A stretch of DNA of 64,000 nt. It comes from Macrothele yani. Its lineage: Eukaryota > Arthropoda > Arachnida > Araneae > Macrothelidae. Numbering within the stretch: the first letter of the stretch is position 1; the number at the start of each line of letters is the position of its first letter. Made by a program: the position numbers and the translations under genes. The stretch is from NCBI GenBank assembly GCA_039090855.1, contig CM077013.1:135243240-135307239 (forward strand), read 5' to 3'. Below the pieces are notes generated by a model. That model did not search any database, was not told the origin of the DNA, and saw only the letters and a program-made list of their open reading frames with translations. Shown here piece after piece: positions 1 through 11,110 of the stretch.

Positions 1-45
1 GTGTTGCAAAGCAAAGATTCATTAACCTTCCTATGTATGGACTTG

Positions 46-310
46 GGGGTTTTTAAGACCCCGAAAATCTTTGAGCTTCGAAACTCTCTTGGCTTTTGTA
101 TTTTTTTATCGCCATTTCGTGACTTTTCCCCACAGATATTTTATTTTTATAGTAGAACTTCCCCAAGGAAAACATATTATCAAAATAATTTCTAAAAAAA
201 ACAGACCTAGATTTTTACAGTCACAGATTTGCACCTGTGCACAAAATTCTTGTTGCAGAACGAAAAATTACGGGCATATTTTGCGCTCGCTAATTCTCCA
301 CCCTGATGCA
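46..310 (+). repeat. Unclassified dispersed repeat, copy A
   Basis: This AT-rich stretch is clearly similar to 40566-40857 in the same orientation. Shared blocks include TCAAAATAATTTCTAAAAAA, GATTTGCACCTGTGC, AGAACGAAAAATTACGG and a shared end near CACCCTG. No coding capacity, terminal repeats or target duplication are visible. It may be the 3' part of a retroelement or an old non-autonomous transposon. Confidence 0.7.
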
Positions 311-316
311 CACTAG

Positions 317-635
317 TTCCCATATTATTCACCAGTTGTTATTTTTTAAGTGGACAGCAATGAAAGACTTATGTTGTTTCATACTGTATTTCATGCTTTC
401 TTTATTTCGTTTTATGAGTTTTCAGTATGAAAATCTATTTTTTTTATTGCATGCCATTCATTGCTTCAGTGCTTCATGCTTAATGAAACCTCATGGAGTC
501 TCCTAGTGGTTGAGCAGTGAGGTTTCTTACTTAATGTACTTTTCGGTCTGGGTTCAGTTCGTGGTAAGACATATGTTGTTTTCTTCCTGTAGTGCTGATT
601 CTTTCCCTTCTATGAAGACAGGGCAATTCCTTATG
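317..635. other. Unassigned AT-rich stretch
   Basis: No gene, terminal repeat or recognisable element was seen. Only short chance ORFs occur. Confidence 0.6.
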
Positions 636-1496
636 CAGTGCAACTTGTCTAATTCGAACGTTTTTAATTTGAATTCTTGGTTAATTCAAATTTTTCATTT
701 GGTCCCTTGAATTTTCTATATAAATAATATTAAAAAACCCCTTTAATTGGAACTTTTTTTGTTTAATTCGAAGAAAACCCCATTTTCGTATTCTCGTACT
801 TTCAACAATTACCTTTTAAAATAGGTACGTATACTGTTCCTGGATGAAGTTCCGGGTTCCGGATGAAGCAACAAGTTAAACCTGATACTATAGCCAACTG
901 CTTCGGAAAAGCAGGCTTCCAGCACCCGGAGGATGAGTCTCGACTACATCAAGGTAATGCTGACGAGGAGATCATACCCACTGTGGAGTACTGGGAAGAC
1001 GTAGGCCGTGATGCACCATTTGAGGCTTTTGTGTGAGTTGATGAAAATTTAGCTGTTTGTGGTGAGCTCACAGATGATGAGATCTTGGCTGATGTTATGA
1101 ATAAGAAGACCAGCTGTATATCTTCAGATGAAGAACTGGAATGACCAGAATTTCCTTCCAAATTCAGTAGAGGCCTTGGTTCACTTCCAACAGTTAAGGA
1201 AGTTTGTTGAGTGACAGCAGAATGTAAGGGACTCTATTTCATACACTCGATAAACTTGAAGAATTTACACTTACCTATAACATAAATTCTAAGAAGCAAG
1301 CCAAAATTTCACGGCTTTTTTTACAAAAAATATGTAATTTACCGTACTGTACTTTTTTTTTGTATGTTATGAATAAGTATGTTGTTTTTATAGTACTTGA
1401 ATGTGGCCATATTCAAACTTGAATAATTCGAATATTTGTTGATAATTCGAATTATTTTCATGGTCCCTTCAGCTTCGAATTATCCAAGTTACACTG
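636..1496 (+). mobile_element. pogo/Tigger-like DNA transposon remnant
   Basis: The ends are imperfect inverted repeats: CAGTGCAACTTG..TAATTCGAA at 636 and its complement at about 1473-1496 (CTTCGAATTATCCAAGTTAC...CTG). A TA follows the right end. Inside, 871-1140 reads TIANCFGKAGFQHPEDESR, a stop, then an acidic tail, which resembles the C-terminal part of Tigger transposases. The DDE catalytic core is missing, so this copy is a deleted remnant. Confidence 0.75.
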
Positions 1497-1769
1497 TATA
1501 TTTAAGTATTTATGGGTAGCTTTGCAGATTGTATGACATCAAGAGGAGTACACTTTAAACACGAAAAGAGTATGCTTACGTGAATGAAGCGTATAATTCT
1601 AAATAACTTGTAATAAAATTATACACTGAGTGATCCCTAAATTATGGTCATCCCTATCAAAAGTGGATGTGCCCCCGTTGACATGGTTTTCAAGATGGTG
1701 CGATTAGTTGACTGGCAAGGCAGGCATATGTAAAGTACGAATGGAGCAGTAGGTAGCAAAATTCATAGC

Positions 1770-2085
1770 ATGATGGGTAAATGGAAGAATTTATCGGACT
1801 TTGGGAAAGGACAGGTTGTGAGAGCAGGTGCCTCGATTTCCCGAATGGCTGAACTGGTGGGTTGCTTGTGAGCTGCCATAGTTCAAGTGTATCAGGGCTA
1901 GCACGAAAATGGTCAGAGTGACCCATGGGCAAAAAGTTGATGTGAGAGGTGAACGCCGGGTCTGACAACTTGTACTTAAACCAAAAGATGCAGCACTGTT
2001 TAACTGTTGACTACCCAACATAGCAAAGCAGTGCTGTCTGAACACTTTTGGAGGCCATGGGCCATCACATTTTTCAGGGCCTCTG
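1770..2085 (+). pseudogene. Tc1 transposase, N-terminal fragment
   Basis: It reads MGKWKNLSDFGKGQVVRAGASISRM..LVGC, the DNA-binding helix-turn-helix start of a Tc1 transposase, followed by stops and frame changes. Near 2000-2060 remnants resembling the second DNA-binding domain (SKAVLSEHF) are visible. The gene is broken before the catalytic domain. Confidence 0.75.
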
Positions 2086-2149
2086 ATCTTATTTATATAT
2101 ATACATATATACAACATATGGTATTATTACAATGTGTTTTTTTAATTCA

Positions 2150-2871
2150 CACATGGTATATACAATAGGGTGGTCCTTATTTTTGAAGTTTGGAAATGTT
2201 GTCTGACCCTCCTATGTTCTACCATATAAAAATATTTTTGTAAAGTTTCAGGCAGATCTGACTATATTTAGAGATCGCTCAAGTCAGTTGAAATATTCAC
2301 TTGCTGTGTTATCCCCGTCGCCTGACTTCTCCTTTCACCTTCTCTTGTCTTATTTGACTTAAGTGTTAATTAAATACTCCACATAAATAAGGTAATATAT
2401 ATTTTTATTTCATATAGTTGGAAAATTCTATACAGTTCCAGAAATAAGCTTGCCTATGTAAACCTTGAAGAAGACAATTCGTGAGAGTTGTACGGCTGTT
2501 GTTAAGGAAACTGCTGTGTTTTGGGAAAAGGCCCATATTCCCATTCGCTGTGAACAGGATTGTATCAAGAAATTGGAAAAACTTCATGGAAAGTGGCTCA
2601 AGCTAAAAAAAAAATTGAAAAAAAAAAAAAAACCCCAACAACAACAACAGCAAAAAAAATGTGTCTACAAGTGTACAAAACGTGCCTACAAGTCCAAAAA
2701 AAAAGCTATGCTTCAATCCCTTAATGAAAAGGATGGGGTTGACCAACCTCTTAAACTCATCAAGCTGAAGGGCAAGATTTCTCGTGATATGAAGATTGAA
2801 GATTTTGTGACAAAAACACTATGAATTTCCTTAATTGCCTAAGAGATTATTTAGATTTTGATCCTGAAGTG
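2150..2871 (+). other. Insertion interior with a lysine-rich ORF fragment
   Basis: At 2465-2824 there is a 119-codon frame: VVKETAVFWEKAHIPIRCE, a cysteine and KLEKLHGKWLKLKKK, then a poly-Lys/poly-Gln tract caused by A-rich and CAA repeats. The first half resembles, from memory, a short conserved block (kFWeKArIP...C..K...L...W..LKK) in proteins that recur beside arthropod transposons. I cannot name the family. The low-complexity tract probably arose by slippage. No start context or splice signals support a host gene. Confidence 0.35.
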
Positions 2872-3091
2872 GCCAGCCCGGTGGCACAGTGGTCTAAGTC
2901 ATGGCTTCTTATCATTCGTTTGAGATGGGTCTGGGTTCAAATCCCAGTGAGGCATGGATCCTGTGTTTTTCTTATGGCATTTGATCTTTCCCTTCCCTGG
3001 AACTAGTGGCCCTAAATTAAGTATGGCCCAACTGCTTATAGCCCATTGAGTTGCTCACGGTGGTCGTTAAACCTCCAATAAAAAAACAACA
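2872..3091 (+). repeat. tRNA-derived SINE, copy 1
   Basis: The head has a Pol III A box (GGTGGCACAGTGGTCTAAG) and B box (GGTTCAAATCC). The body ends with TTATAGCCCATTGAGTTGC, CACGGTGGTCGTTAAACC and an A-rich tail. The same family occurs at 13383, 20327, 40856/41693, 42755 and 63886. This copy is diverged. Confidence 0.85.
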
Positions 3092-4702
3092 ACGGAGAAT
3101 GAGGACCAAAACAATATTTATTACAAGTTGTAGAACAACATAGGTGTCATTATCGTGACTGCAGAAGAAAAAAACTTAATCTCCAATGAGTCAAGTTACA
3201 AGGAACTTTGATTTAAGTGATTTACTGATTTTCTCTGTGTTAACAGTGAATATTGCTTCAAGTGGAAATAATGTTCTGTTGTCTTTGATAGGCATAATTA
3301 ATTCAGATAAAGGTTTGTGTTTGAAATTTTTCAGAGTAATTAATAAATTAATATTTCTGTACTAATTGCAATGTAGGATTTTATGATGTACAATACATAT
3401 ATGCAACCACAAGTAAAACTTTGAGCATATTGAGCTACCACTAAATGTTAATTAAATGGTAGAGATTTTACACACATTTTTTTTTTTTTACATCAAGGAA
3501 CACTTTTGGGGGTGAGAGCTCATAAATTGTTGAAAAAAAAATTCATGGTATTTTAAGGACCACCTGAAATACGTAAGAATTCTCATACAACGCATGAGAA
3601 TTCTTATGTATCTCAGAGAAGAAACATTCAATGCCCAGTAGCTTATTAAATACCACCTGAATGAAAAATAGTGCATGACAAAATTGTAGAACTCCATTAA
3701 TTAATGTGTACCAAATGCACTAAAATTTAGCTGCTTAGTAAATTACAATAAATTTGGTGCTGAAAGATATAATGTTTCTTCCCCATTCTACAAATCATTC
3801 AACGAATATTAAATAAAAAAAGCTGAAGAAATAACTAACCAGTGCTGTTTCCGGACAATATGATGTACTGGACAAAAATGCCGATATTCGGCCTCCGTCA
3901 TTGTTACTTATTTAAACAGCGAAGATTGATTATATATGAGTAGACCAGGTGGGCAAACCTCAGTGATATACATACATGCACTTCTTCATATTGATAGACA
4001 ACACAAGTGACCGTTTAAAAGTAAAAAGTGGTTCGGAAAAAAATTGCGATTTGTGCGTGGCCTTCATGACCCTCAAGCCTCACCCACACTTGGGATCGGG
4101 AGAGAGGTCATTTTTTGTTGTTGTTGTTGTTATTTTGTCACAAAAGATTCACCTTAACACTTAACTTCCCTTCTGCCTGCTTAGGAAATCGAAGCTACGA
4201 GCAAGGTTTTGAAAAAAAAAAGGCGGAAGAACTTCCCACTTTCTGCATTGGTGTTCCTTCTTTTCTTTAAATAAAAAAAATATAACATGGTGAGTTGTGA
4301 AAGTTTGATTTTTTATAAACCCATAGGACTCTTGTGACATTGAGGGGGCCAGTTCAGGTGGGGGCACCAGCCCAGTTGGCCCACCCCTTAAGACAGCCAC
4401 GCAGCAGAGGCCAACCTGGAACAGTATATGTCATGACCAAGTATAGAGCGTATGGGCTACAACAGCAGATGACCCGATCAACATCCTCTCCTAACCATGG
4501 TTTATCGACGCCAAAGACTCGCCTGGTTTCAAAGATCATGCAAGTTGGATGTCAGATGACTAGAAAAAAATGGGGGTAGGCTGTGTCTGGGACACGCCTG
4601 CAGGCTTTATTTACGTGGATACATGTTTGACAGTGAAGGGTTTGAGGTAAAAGTCGGTTGATAAATGAAAGAGGAATGCAGTTAGACTATTAAATGTATT
4701 TA
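3092..4702. other. Unassigned stretch inside the Tc1 insertion
   Basis: AT-rich with short homopolymers and a (GTT)n run near 4116. No recognisable ORF or repeat ends. A more GC-rich block at 4340-4560 has only short overlapping ORFs, which I cannot assign. Confidence 0.5.
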
Positions 4703-5386
4703 TTAAAGTGCAATGGTATGAGAAGTAACAAACATGTATGGCATGCAATTCACATCTATGTTTCGTACAAAGGTTAAGTTGATACAAGTATTGCCTAAGG
4801 TAGTTGGTGGAGAGTTTATATAAGATAAGCTGAAATTGTCTTTCATGAACTTGAGTAAGTTGGTGTTTTGTTGCACATCAATGTTAAAGTCACCAGTGAG
4901 AATGATAGACATTTGGATATCTGGTACCAGACTTGGTATGATTTTCTTGATGTTTTCAGAGTAATCGCATAGCATCCGGAACATGAAGACCTCTAGTGAT
5001 GTTTGTGAAACATTGAGATGAATGTAAACTGAACCAAGTATGAAGCGAGTTTGAGCAGACACTGTCACATCAACTAGACACATGTCACCCACATAGTCAT
5101 AATCAATTCTCAATCTGTTGTTGACTAAGATATTTACAGGTTGGCAATCTGTTAGACCATCGATGTTTCTGCAAATGGCAACATCCCCAGCAGTTCGTTT
5201 TGTGCGCAAAGTAGTACGTTTGGAAGTAGATGGTTTGTGTTGGGCTATTGCCCTATTTCTTTTTGCCTTCAATTTGAAACCAGGCAAGTGTCTGGGACTA
5301 GAATCATCCATCCAAGTCTCACTCATAGTCAAGTAGTCCGTTGGTTCACATGTACTAGCTGTAGACGTGCTTGGTTGTGGCTCCAC
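4703..5386 (-). CDS. Endonuclease/exonuclease/phosphatase-fold ORF of an unidentified mobile element
   Basis: An open 227-codon frame. Near its middle and end it reads SIILTGDFNIDV, then L.FM....L, then TTLGNTCINLTFVRNI. GDFN plus a later T..G..I.LTF is typical of the AP-endonuclease-like fold found in LINEs and in some Helentron-type rolling-circle elements. The start (SETWMDDSSPRHLPGFKL) matches the ISETW block of those domains. No reverse transcriptase follows in either direction. The SDH motif that usually closes the domain is replaced by SHT at the very end, so the copy is truncated or degenerate. Upstream on the same strand (about 5420-5540) a basic start, MSKYLKQKSNSKYCKRISEE, could be the N-terminus of the same protein, separated by a stop. 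Confidence 0.5.
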   Translation of the reverse strand: MEPQPSTSTASTCEPTDYLTMSETWMDDSSPRHLPGFKLKAKRNRAIAQHKPSTSKRTTLRTKRTAGDVAICRNIDGLTDCQPVNILVNNRLRIDYDYVGDMCLVDVTVSAQTRFILGSVYIHLNVSQTSLEVFMFRMLCDYSENIKKIIPSLVPDIQMSIILTGDFNIDVQQNTNLLKFMKDNFSLSYINSPPTTLGNTCINLTFVRNIDVNCMPYMFVTSHTIAL

Positions 5387-5904
5387 ACGTTGTGCCGCTT
5401 TGGCTTTCTTCTTCTGTCTATAAGCCCTACATCATTCTGCATTAATCGTTTTAAGCTTATTTGATTCCTTTTGAGTTCTTCTTTCTTCTGATATACGTTT
5501 GCAGTATTTTGAGTTGGACTTTTGCTTCAAATATTTAGACATTTTAATTTTCTCACAAATATTTTTTGTTTACCACTTATGACTTATAAAGTATGTATTA
5601 AATGTTTATGAATTATTGGTTTTCAGATAGATCTCATCCAAACAAATCGTTTGAGACCAATATCATGATCCTACCTCCACGCGATCTCGAGTTATACTGA
5701 TTTCAAGTCACTTGACTCGGCGTATTCGACCCCAAAATGGCAGACGTCCTCCCCTCTCCTTGCACATGTGCATGACCTTGAAGTTGATATTTTTAGAATC
5801 ATTGGTTATTACCCTTTTTATGTCAGTTATTAGATTTTAGCTATTTGTTATAAATTATAAGCATTTGATCAATCGTATGAAATTATGTCGGTCAAGTTTT
5901 CCTA
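5387..5904. other. Unassigned stretch, end of the insertion in the Tc1
   Basis: Contains the basic peptide start noted for the endonuclease-like ORF (minus strand, about 5420-5540), then AT-rich sequence with no clear feature until the Tc1 transposase resumes near 5905. Confidence 0.45.
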
Positions 5905-6535
5905 GAGGGTACCCCCATGGTACTGATTTTAAAGACATATCCATGTCAAAAAGTGTACTGGTCTGATGACACATTTTTACTTCACTCCTTGGATGATTGT
6001 GTATGTATTTGGCACAAAAAACATGAAGCACCGGCCACCCAATCCATCTTGCATAGTCTCCACAGTGCAAGCCAGTGGAGATGGTTTTAGGGTGTGGGGC
6101 ATGTTTACCTGGCAGGAACTTGGACTCCTGGTTCATGTGGAACAACATATGACAACTATCCTGAATTGCTTGCTAATTCTGTACACACAGCAGTGTTGCT
6201 CTTTTCGCAAATGGTGATGGTGTCTTACAAGATGACAGTGTGCCGAGCCACAGGTCCATTATTGTGCAGGAATGGTTTGAGGAATGCAGTTCAGACTTCC
6301 AGCATATTGATTGGCTCCGCATTTCCCGATATCAATTCCATAGAGCACTTATGAGACACTATGGAATGTCATATCAGGTGTCTGGATACACCAATCACGT
6401 CCATGCCTGCATTGAAGGCGGGATTACATATTGCTTGGTTGGCCATACCTCCCAACTGCTTCTGGTATCTTATTGAATCATTGCCATGTCGGATAGCTGC
6501 TGTACTAAAGGTGAAAGGACGACCTACGAAGTATT
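5905..6535 (+). pseudogene. Tc1 transposase, C-terminal fragment
   Basis: Pieces in several frames spell the second half of a Tc1 transposase: KKHEAPATQSILHSLHSA, then GVGHVYLAGTW, then IVQEWFEECSSDFQHIDW, a degenerate P.INSIEH (third catalytic Glu), and a conserved end reading RIAAVLKVKGRPTKY before a stop near 6534. Several frameshifts make it non-functional. Together with 1770-2085 it is one interrupted gene. Confidence 0.75.
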
Positions 6536-6569
6536 AGGTAAGTGGTCATAATTCAGTGATCACTCAGTG

Positions 6570-7189
6570 TAAGGCATAACACCAGAGCACATTTAAGGAG
6601 ACGTGGGCCCTAGGGGATGGAAAGTTTTTTGGGGCCCCAGTGTTAGTGGCACATCTATTATTTCACTATGGGTGGATAAATAAAAACACCCAGGGGAAAA
6701 CATTCCCAAAATACGATATGAAAAGAAATATCCCCTCTGTATTGAAGTGTGTATCCCATTATTCATTGATGAATTAGTGGTAGCAAGGAAATGTAAAATG
6801 CAGGTTGAAAAATGGATGCCAATTCAGTTCTGTTTTAACTCCCCCCCCCCAGGGTTTAGCTTGTTGAAATTATCTTGAAGTAGTGAGCAAAGTGATATGA
6901 TCCAAACGAATTCTTAATGTATGAAAATTTCCCCTGATTACAGATATGTACGGGGAAAAAAATCTGTAGTAATTTCAAGAGATTTGAGGATATACTTGGG
7001 GGGGGGGGGGCGACTATACTTTTTGTGGACTCCTAAAAAATTTGTATATTTTTTTAGAAGTAGAAAAAATTTTACAAGGCAGTTTCTTATACTTTTTGCT
7101 ATGCTCTCTGAAAAAAAAAAAAAAAAAAAAAATTTTTAGAACTCTGTCAATTCTTCAAGCATCCTGCATAATTATGGGGTCCCTTGAAT
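6570..7189. other. Unassigned stretch with homopolymer runs
   Basis: Contains runs of C (6841), G (7000) and A (7112), and no recognisable gene or repeat family. Confidence 0.5.
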
Positions 7190-7857
7190 ATGTCTCTTAA
7201 ATGGGCTCTGCATAACATAATTGAGCAGGTAGCATTCAACTAACATCCTCCGCACCTAGACTCATCAGTTGGACTGCTAGATACCATGATTTGTCACTTC
7301 AGAGAATATGTTTCTACTGTTCCAAAGTCCATAAGTGCTAAACTTTACGCCACTCCAACCAACCTTTGTCAGTTATATTGCTGATGTTAGGCTTGTGTGC
7401 AGCTGCTCAGCCATGGAAACCCATTTCCTTGAGTTCTCGGTGAACCATTATGTTACTGGTGTTGCTTCCAGAGGCATTTGAGGGTTACAACCAAGAACAG
7501 GGGAATTTATCACAATACACGGCAGTCCTGCTTTGTCATTTTATGTCACTTATCAGGTCGCGATTGCACTGTTGTTGCTTCCACAACAGTCCAGAGTAAC
7601 ATCACTTACAGTTAATCGAGGAAGCTACAGCAGGTCAGATATTTCCTGAACTGACTTGTTGCCAAGACGGCATCCTATGACCATGCCACATTTGGAGTTA
7701 CCCATGTCTGCCATTTCACCCGTTCTACTGTTCATGATTGTCTATGCTGTTGGGCAGGCCACGTGCATCTTTTTATACCTGTATGGTATGACTGTGATGT
7801 ACGTGGGCAAATCCACTTCTTTAAAAGGGATATGTGGATACTTTTGATCATATAGTG
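7190..7857 (-). mobile_element. 5' part of a Tc1-like transposon
   Basis: The right end is an inverted-repeat terminus (complement begins CACTATATGATCAAAAGTAT) followed by TA. On the minus strand from about 7720 it reads MGNSKCGMVIGCRLGNKSVQ and SDLLQLPRLTVS, the first DNA-binding domain. Near 7430 it reads VHRELKEMGFHG and AAAHKPNIS, then WTLEQ and LWSDKSW, where the first catalytic region begins. Stops interrupt it, and the 3' half and other terminus are missing. Confidence 0.75.
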
Positions 7858-7859
7858 TA

Positions 7860-8159
7860 CATATATATGCACTGCCAAATAGAGAAATCAAATGTACAAT
7901 ACTATTCTCATTGTCAAAAATGCACTTGCCATCAATGTAACCAACAGAATCCATCCAAGACCAGATGCTGACTCATTGAAAAAGTTCACATCTCAGTGGT
8001 TGCTCTGGCTGTTTTAAAGTTTTTGCCATATGCAATTTTATTTCTCTGAAGTGTTAAGATAGTACAAAAAGGTAATCACCAATATATTTGCCAAAACTTT
8101 TTACCATCACCAAAATGATTTTTTTTTTTTTCGCAAATTGTGAAGATTGCGATCAGTAG
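7860..8159. other. Unassigned stretch
   Basis: No recognisable gene or element was seen between the Tc1 terminus and the mariner fragments. Confidence 0.5.
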
Positions 8160-8400
8160 TATGACCCCTGCATCTAACAAATGCAAGAAAACTGTACCAT
8201 TATTATTCCTCTTTTATTTTCCCCCACATAGTCCACAGCTATTGCAATGTACTTCTTCCACCAACGCTCTGGTGCCTTGATCCTGGTGAAGGACATTTTG
8301 GTCTTCCCCATAACCCGCCAACAGCAGTGGCCACCTTATAGTCAGAGACATGTCACTTTAGGGATATTTCCTTTCAGCTTGGTAGGAGCAAATGAGGAAG
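8160..8400 (-). pseudogene. Mariner transposase C-terminal scrap
   Basis: The minus strand reads, with frame breaks, a tail resembling W.KYIAIAVDYVG, the last residues of a DD34D mariner transposase. It lies beside, not inside, the better-preserved mariner that follows, and could be the flank of an older element into which that one jumped (see 10900-11110). Confidence 0.35.
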
Positions 8401-8659
8401 AGCTTTAGAATACAATGGGTACTGAAGTCACAAAATCCTGCACTCTGTATTGTGGTATTTGTACAAAGGTTGTTCCATAAAAACAGAGTAAAATCACACA
8501 AAATGAAGAAATATAGGTACAGCAAAATATGTTATTCTTTCTCAAAGTATCTTTCCTTGGACGATATGCAACAGTCCCGTTATTATTCAGTCCACTTTTC
8601 AAAGCATGTGGCAAAGACATTTTGTGGAAGTTGCTTTAGCTACCCCTGTACAGCTTGAA

Positions 8660-9232
8660 TAATGTCAGCATTATCCATTATTCTGTGTTGAATGTTGCAC
8701 CACGGAACTTCTCCATTGTTGAAAACAACCAGAAATCATACGGGGCGAGATCAGGACTGTAGTCAGGCTGTGGCATGATTTCAATACTGCATTTCTTAAG
8801 AAACTGTTGAACACAAGCAGCTGCATGTGAGCAGGCATTATCGTGGTGTAGGGTCCACTTGACCACCAGTTCCAATCGCTTAATCGATATGACGCTTCAA
8901 GACTGAAATGTAATTTTCAGCATTGATAGTAATTTGTGGAGGAACAGCATGCTGGTAGACTACATTTTTATGATCAAAGAAAATTAGCATTATCACCTTC
9001 CCAGCTGATTTAGTTTGGCATACTTTTTCGAAGAAGGCGAGCCTGTGTGTTCCCAGAAACTCGTGCACTTCGTGAGAGGGTCAAAATAGTGGACCCACAT
9101 TTCATTGGCAGTTATTACTGTGTTTAGAAAGTTTGGATCCTTTGCAACCATTTGTTTCCACTTATGACTCACCTGAACTCTGGCTAACAATTGTTCTCTC
9201 ATCAAGTGATGAGGTACCTATCTGAAACACAC
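8660..9232 (-). pseudogene. Mariner transposase, catalytic half
   Basis: Pieces in shifting frames read REQLLARVQVSHKWKQMVAK, then ITANEMWVHYFDPLTK (first catalytic position, Asp replaced by Asn in NEMW), SAGKVIMLIFFDHKNVVYQH, WTLHHDNACSHAA (second Asp kept) and YSPDLAPYDFWLF (third Asp). Frameshifts and the changed first Asp mean it cannot be active. Confidence 0.85.
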
Positions 9233-9234
9233 AG

Positions 9235-10382
9235 GATCAGCCCTTTCAAAACTGCTGAAATTTCTACTAGCCAATGTGGCTAGTGGAATAAAAATTTTGC
9301 TAGCCAAATGACGAAATCCACTGGTCATGCAAAGTAAAAAAAAATAGAAAAAAATATCAGTAATTTATCTACTTACGTTCTATCAAATTTAATGGGTGAA
9401 TGTTTTTTTTTTTTTTTTTTCTAATGAGAGACTCCTTCCCCATTAACTTCATAAAAATAGATGCAGAGTAGTTACTGCATAGGACTGACTACAAATATTG
9501 TATATGCTTTTGCTCTGGAATGATTGATTTTTTGGCAATTTATTTTCAGTGCTGTAATACCACCACTTTTACTATCTTAATTTACACATACATAATTTAT
9601 TTTTGAGAGGCCATTGAAGTTAGATGTCTAATTTATTTAATAATATTTAAAACAAAGTGACAAAAGCTGGGAGATATGTACATAAAGTGGCACTAATAAT
9701 GTTGATACAGTTTATGACTGATATGTATTGTGTCTGATCTTCCCATCAGAGGTATCTGCCTACCACAATTGAAAAGCATTTTGAGGATCAAAATCTTCAA
9801 TTGAAGGGCCATTGCATCTAATCATCATTAAGTCATTTAAAGTGTCACTTTTCAGACATGCCCGATTACTTGTTTTTATGAGGTTCGTTGCTGAAAAGCC
9901 ATGCTCACAAGGAGCAATGCCACATGACATTAGATGTAGCAGCTGCATCATCTTAAAAACATTGTGATAACAGTTTGTTTCTCTTTGTTCTGTGTATATG
10001 CAGCTAAACAAGGATTCAAAGATAATTATTTTGCCTGTAGATGACATTGTACTTTGTGCAAGGTATACCATGGCAAAGGTTGGCTTGGCAAAGATCAAAT
10101 GTACCATGGCAAAGATACATTATACCGTGGCAAAGGTTGCTTTAGTAACTTTGACCCTTTGGTCGCTCCAGGCTGATCTGTCAGCAGATTAAGTTCCATT
10201 CACTTTCGAAGCAGCTGCAGGAACACGGGCGGGAAAACTGAACTCGATATTCATTCACAAGTGGTGGTGGGGGGACAAATTATTGCTCACTTCGGGGGGG
10301 GGGGATCTACTGGTCATCGTTAGCTACTATATTAAAAAATTTACTTGCCGCGGCAAAATATCTGGTCGCCATTTGGCCACTG
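9235..10382 (-). mobile_element. hAT transposon fragment inserted in the mariner
   Basis: The right end ends GGCCACTG. Left and right ends share a CTAGCC-type repeat (TTTTGCTAGCCAAATGACG against GGCGACCAGATATTTTGCC on the other strand). The minus-strand ORF at 9760-10107 carries the hAT C-terminal dimerisation region: APCEHGFSATNLIKTSNRAC and LNDLMMIRCNGPSIEDFD. The rest of the transposase is gone. G-rich runs lie near 10270-10305. Confidence 0.65.
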
Positions 10383-10399
10383 GATACCGACATTCACAA

Positions 10400-10768
10400 C
10401 AGCTGCACAGGATGCAGCAGTAATTTGTCGCATAGAATGCGGAATGGCAACATTTTTGAAATATTAGTTGATGCTGCTATGTCTTCACACATCATTCATC
10501 GATCTTTTTGCCGGATTGCCCAAACAGTGTTAACAATACACTCCGTAACAACACTTTCAGGTTAACCAGGCCAAGGAGGAAGTTCTGCCAGCCAACACCC
10601 CTTTTTAAAACCATGATGCCATCTAAAAATCTTTGACTCACCCAAATATGTATCTTTATAAGTTTTTTTCATTAAATCAACTGTTTCTAAAGTCATTTTA
10701 CCCGAACGATAGCAAAATTTTATCACACAATGCATTTCACTTCTAAACTCCGAATCACTCACATCCAT
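10400..10768 (-). pseudogene. Mariner transposase, N-terminal half
   Basis: Starts MDVSDSEFRSEMHCVIKFCY and continues RSGKMTLETVDLMKKTYKD and SKIFRWHHGFKKG. This is the helix-turn-helix region of a DD34D mariner family with the MDVSDxEFR start. After the P-E-S-V-V-T-E linker it reads DIAASTNIS before the hAT sequence interrupts it. It contains stop codons. Confidence 0.8.
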
Positions 10769-10899
10769 AGCTGTATGGCAAAATTCAGATGTACCTTAAC
10801 TTAAACAACTGTGGAATAACTTTTTTACGGGTCTTATAGAGGTTATTTTTCATGAAAGTTGGTTGTCAAATTTTCGAACTAAATTCATGGAACAACACA

Positions 10900-11110
10900 G
10901 AACCTCTTGGTAGACAGAGTAGATGCATGCTTTCACTTTAGACTTTGTTTTTTCAGTAAGTCAAAGGGATGAGCCCATGTTTCATCCATTGTAACAATCT
11001 AGGGCCAGGAGTTTACTGGATCCCCATGTGGCATGTTCAAGTTTGGTGAGGCTCATTCGTTTGGAGATTCCATTTTCATCTTCAAACATGGATAAAGTCT
11101 TTTCGAAGGG
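10900..11110 (-). pseudogene. Possible mariner-like catalytic scrap
   Basis: The minus strand includes MDETWAHPFDL, which resembles the first catalytic block of a mariner. It might belong to the same older element as 8160-8400. The match is short and the frame is broken. Confidence 0.3.

Larger units (their letters stand above)
1624..6569 (+). mobile_element. Tc1-like transposon split by nested insertions
   Basis: The outer ends are matching inverted repeats: CACTGAGTGATCCCTAAATT at 1624 and the complement of CACTGAGTGATCACTGAATT ending at 6569. TA flanks both (1622-1623 and 6570-6571). The 5' third (1770-2085) and 3' half (5905-6535) are parts of one Tc1 transposase gene. The roughly 3.8 kb between them holds foreign DNA, including a SINE and an endonuclease-like ORF. 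Confidence 0.8.
8455..10898 (-). mobile_element. Mariner element interrupted by a hAT fragment
   Basis: Candidate ends share GTTGTTCCAT (near 8468, and its complement near 10885). The transposase runs on the minus strand from 10768 and is broken between about 9235 and 10400 by unrelated hAT sequence. Both halves are clearly mariner and join to one protein with only a few residues lost. Confidence 0.7.

Noticed and set aside
2465..2824. A poly-Lys/poly-Gln nuclear protein gene
   Set aside because: The low-complexity tract comes from A-rich and CAA slippage and the ORF sits inside nested transposon DNA. Only a weak family resemblance remains.
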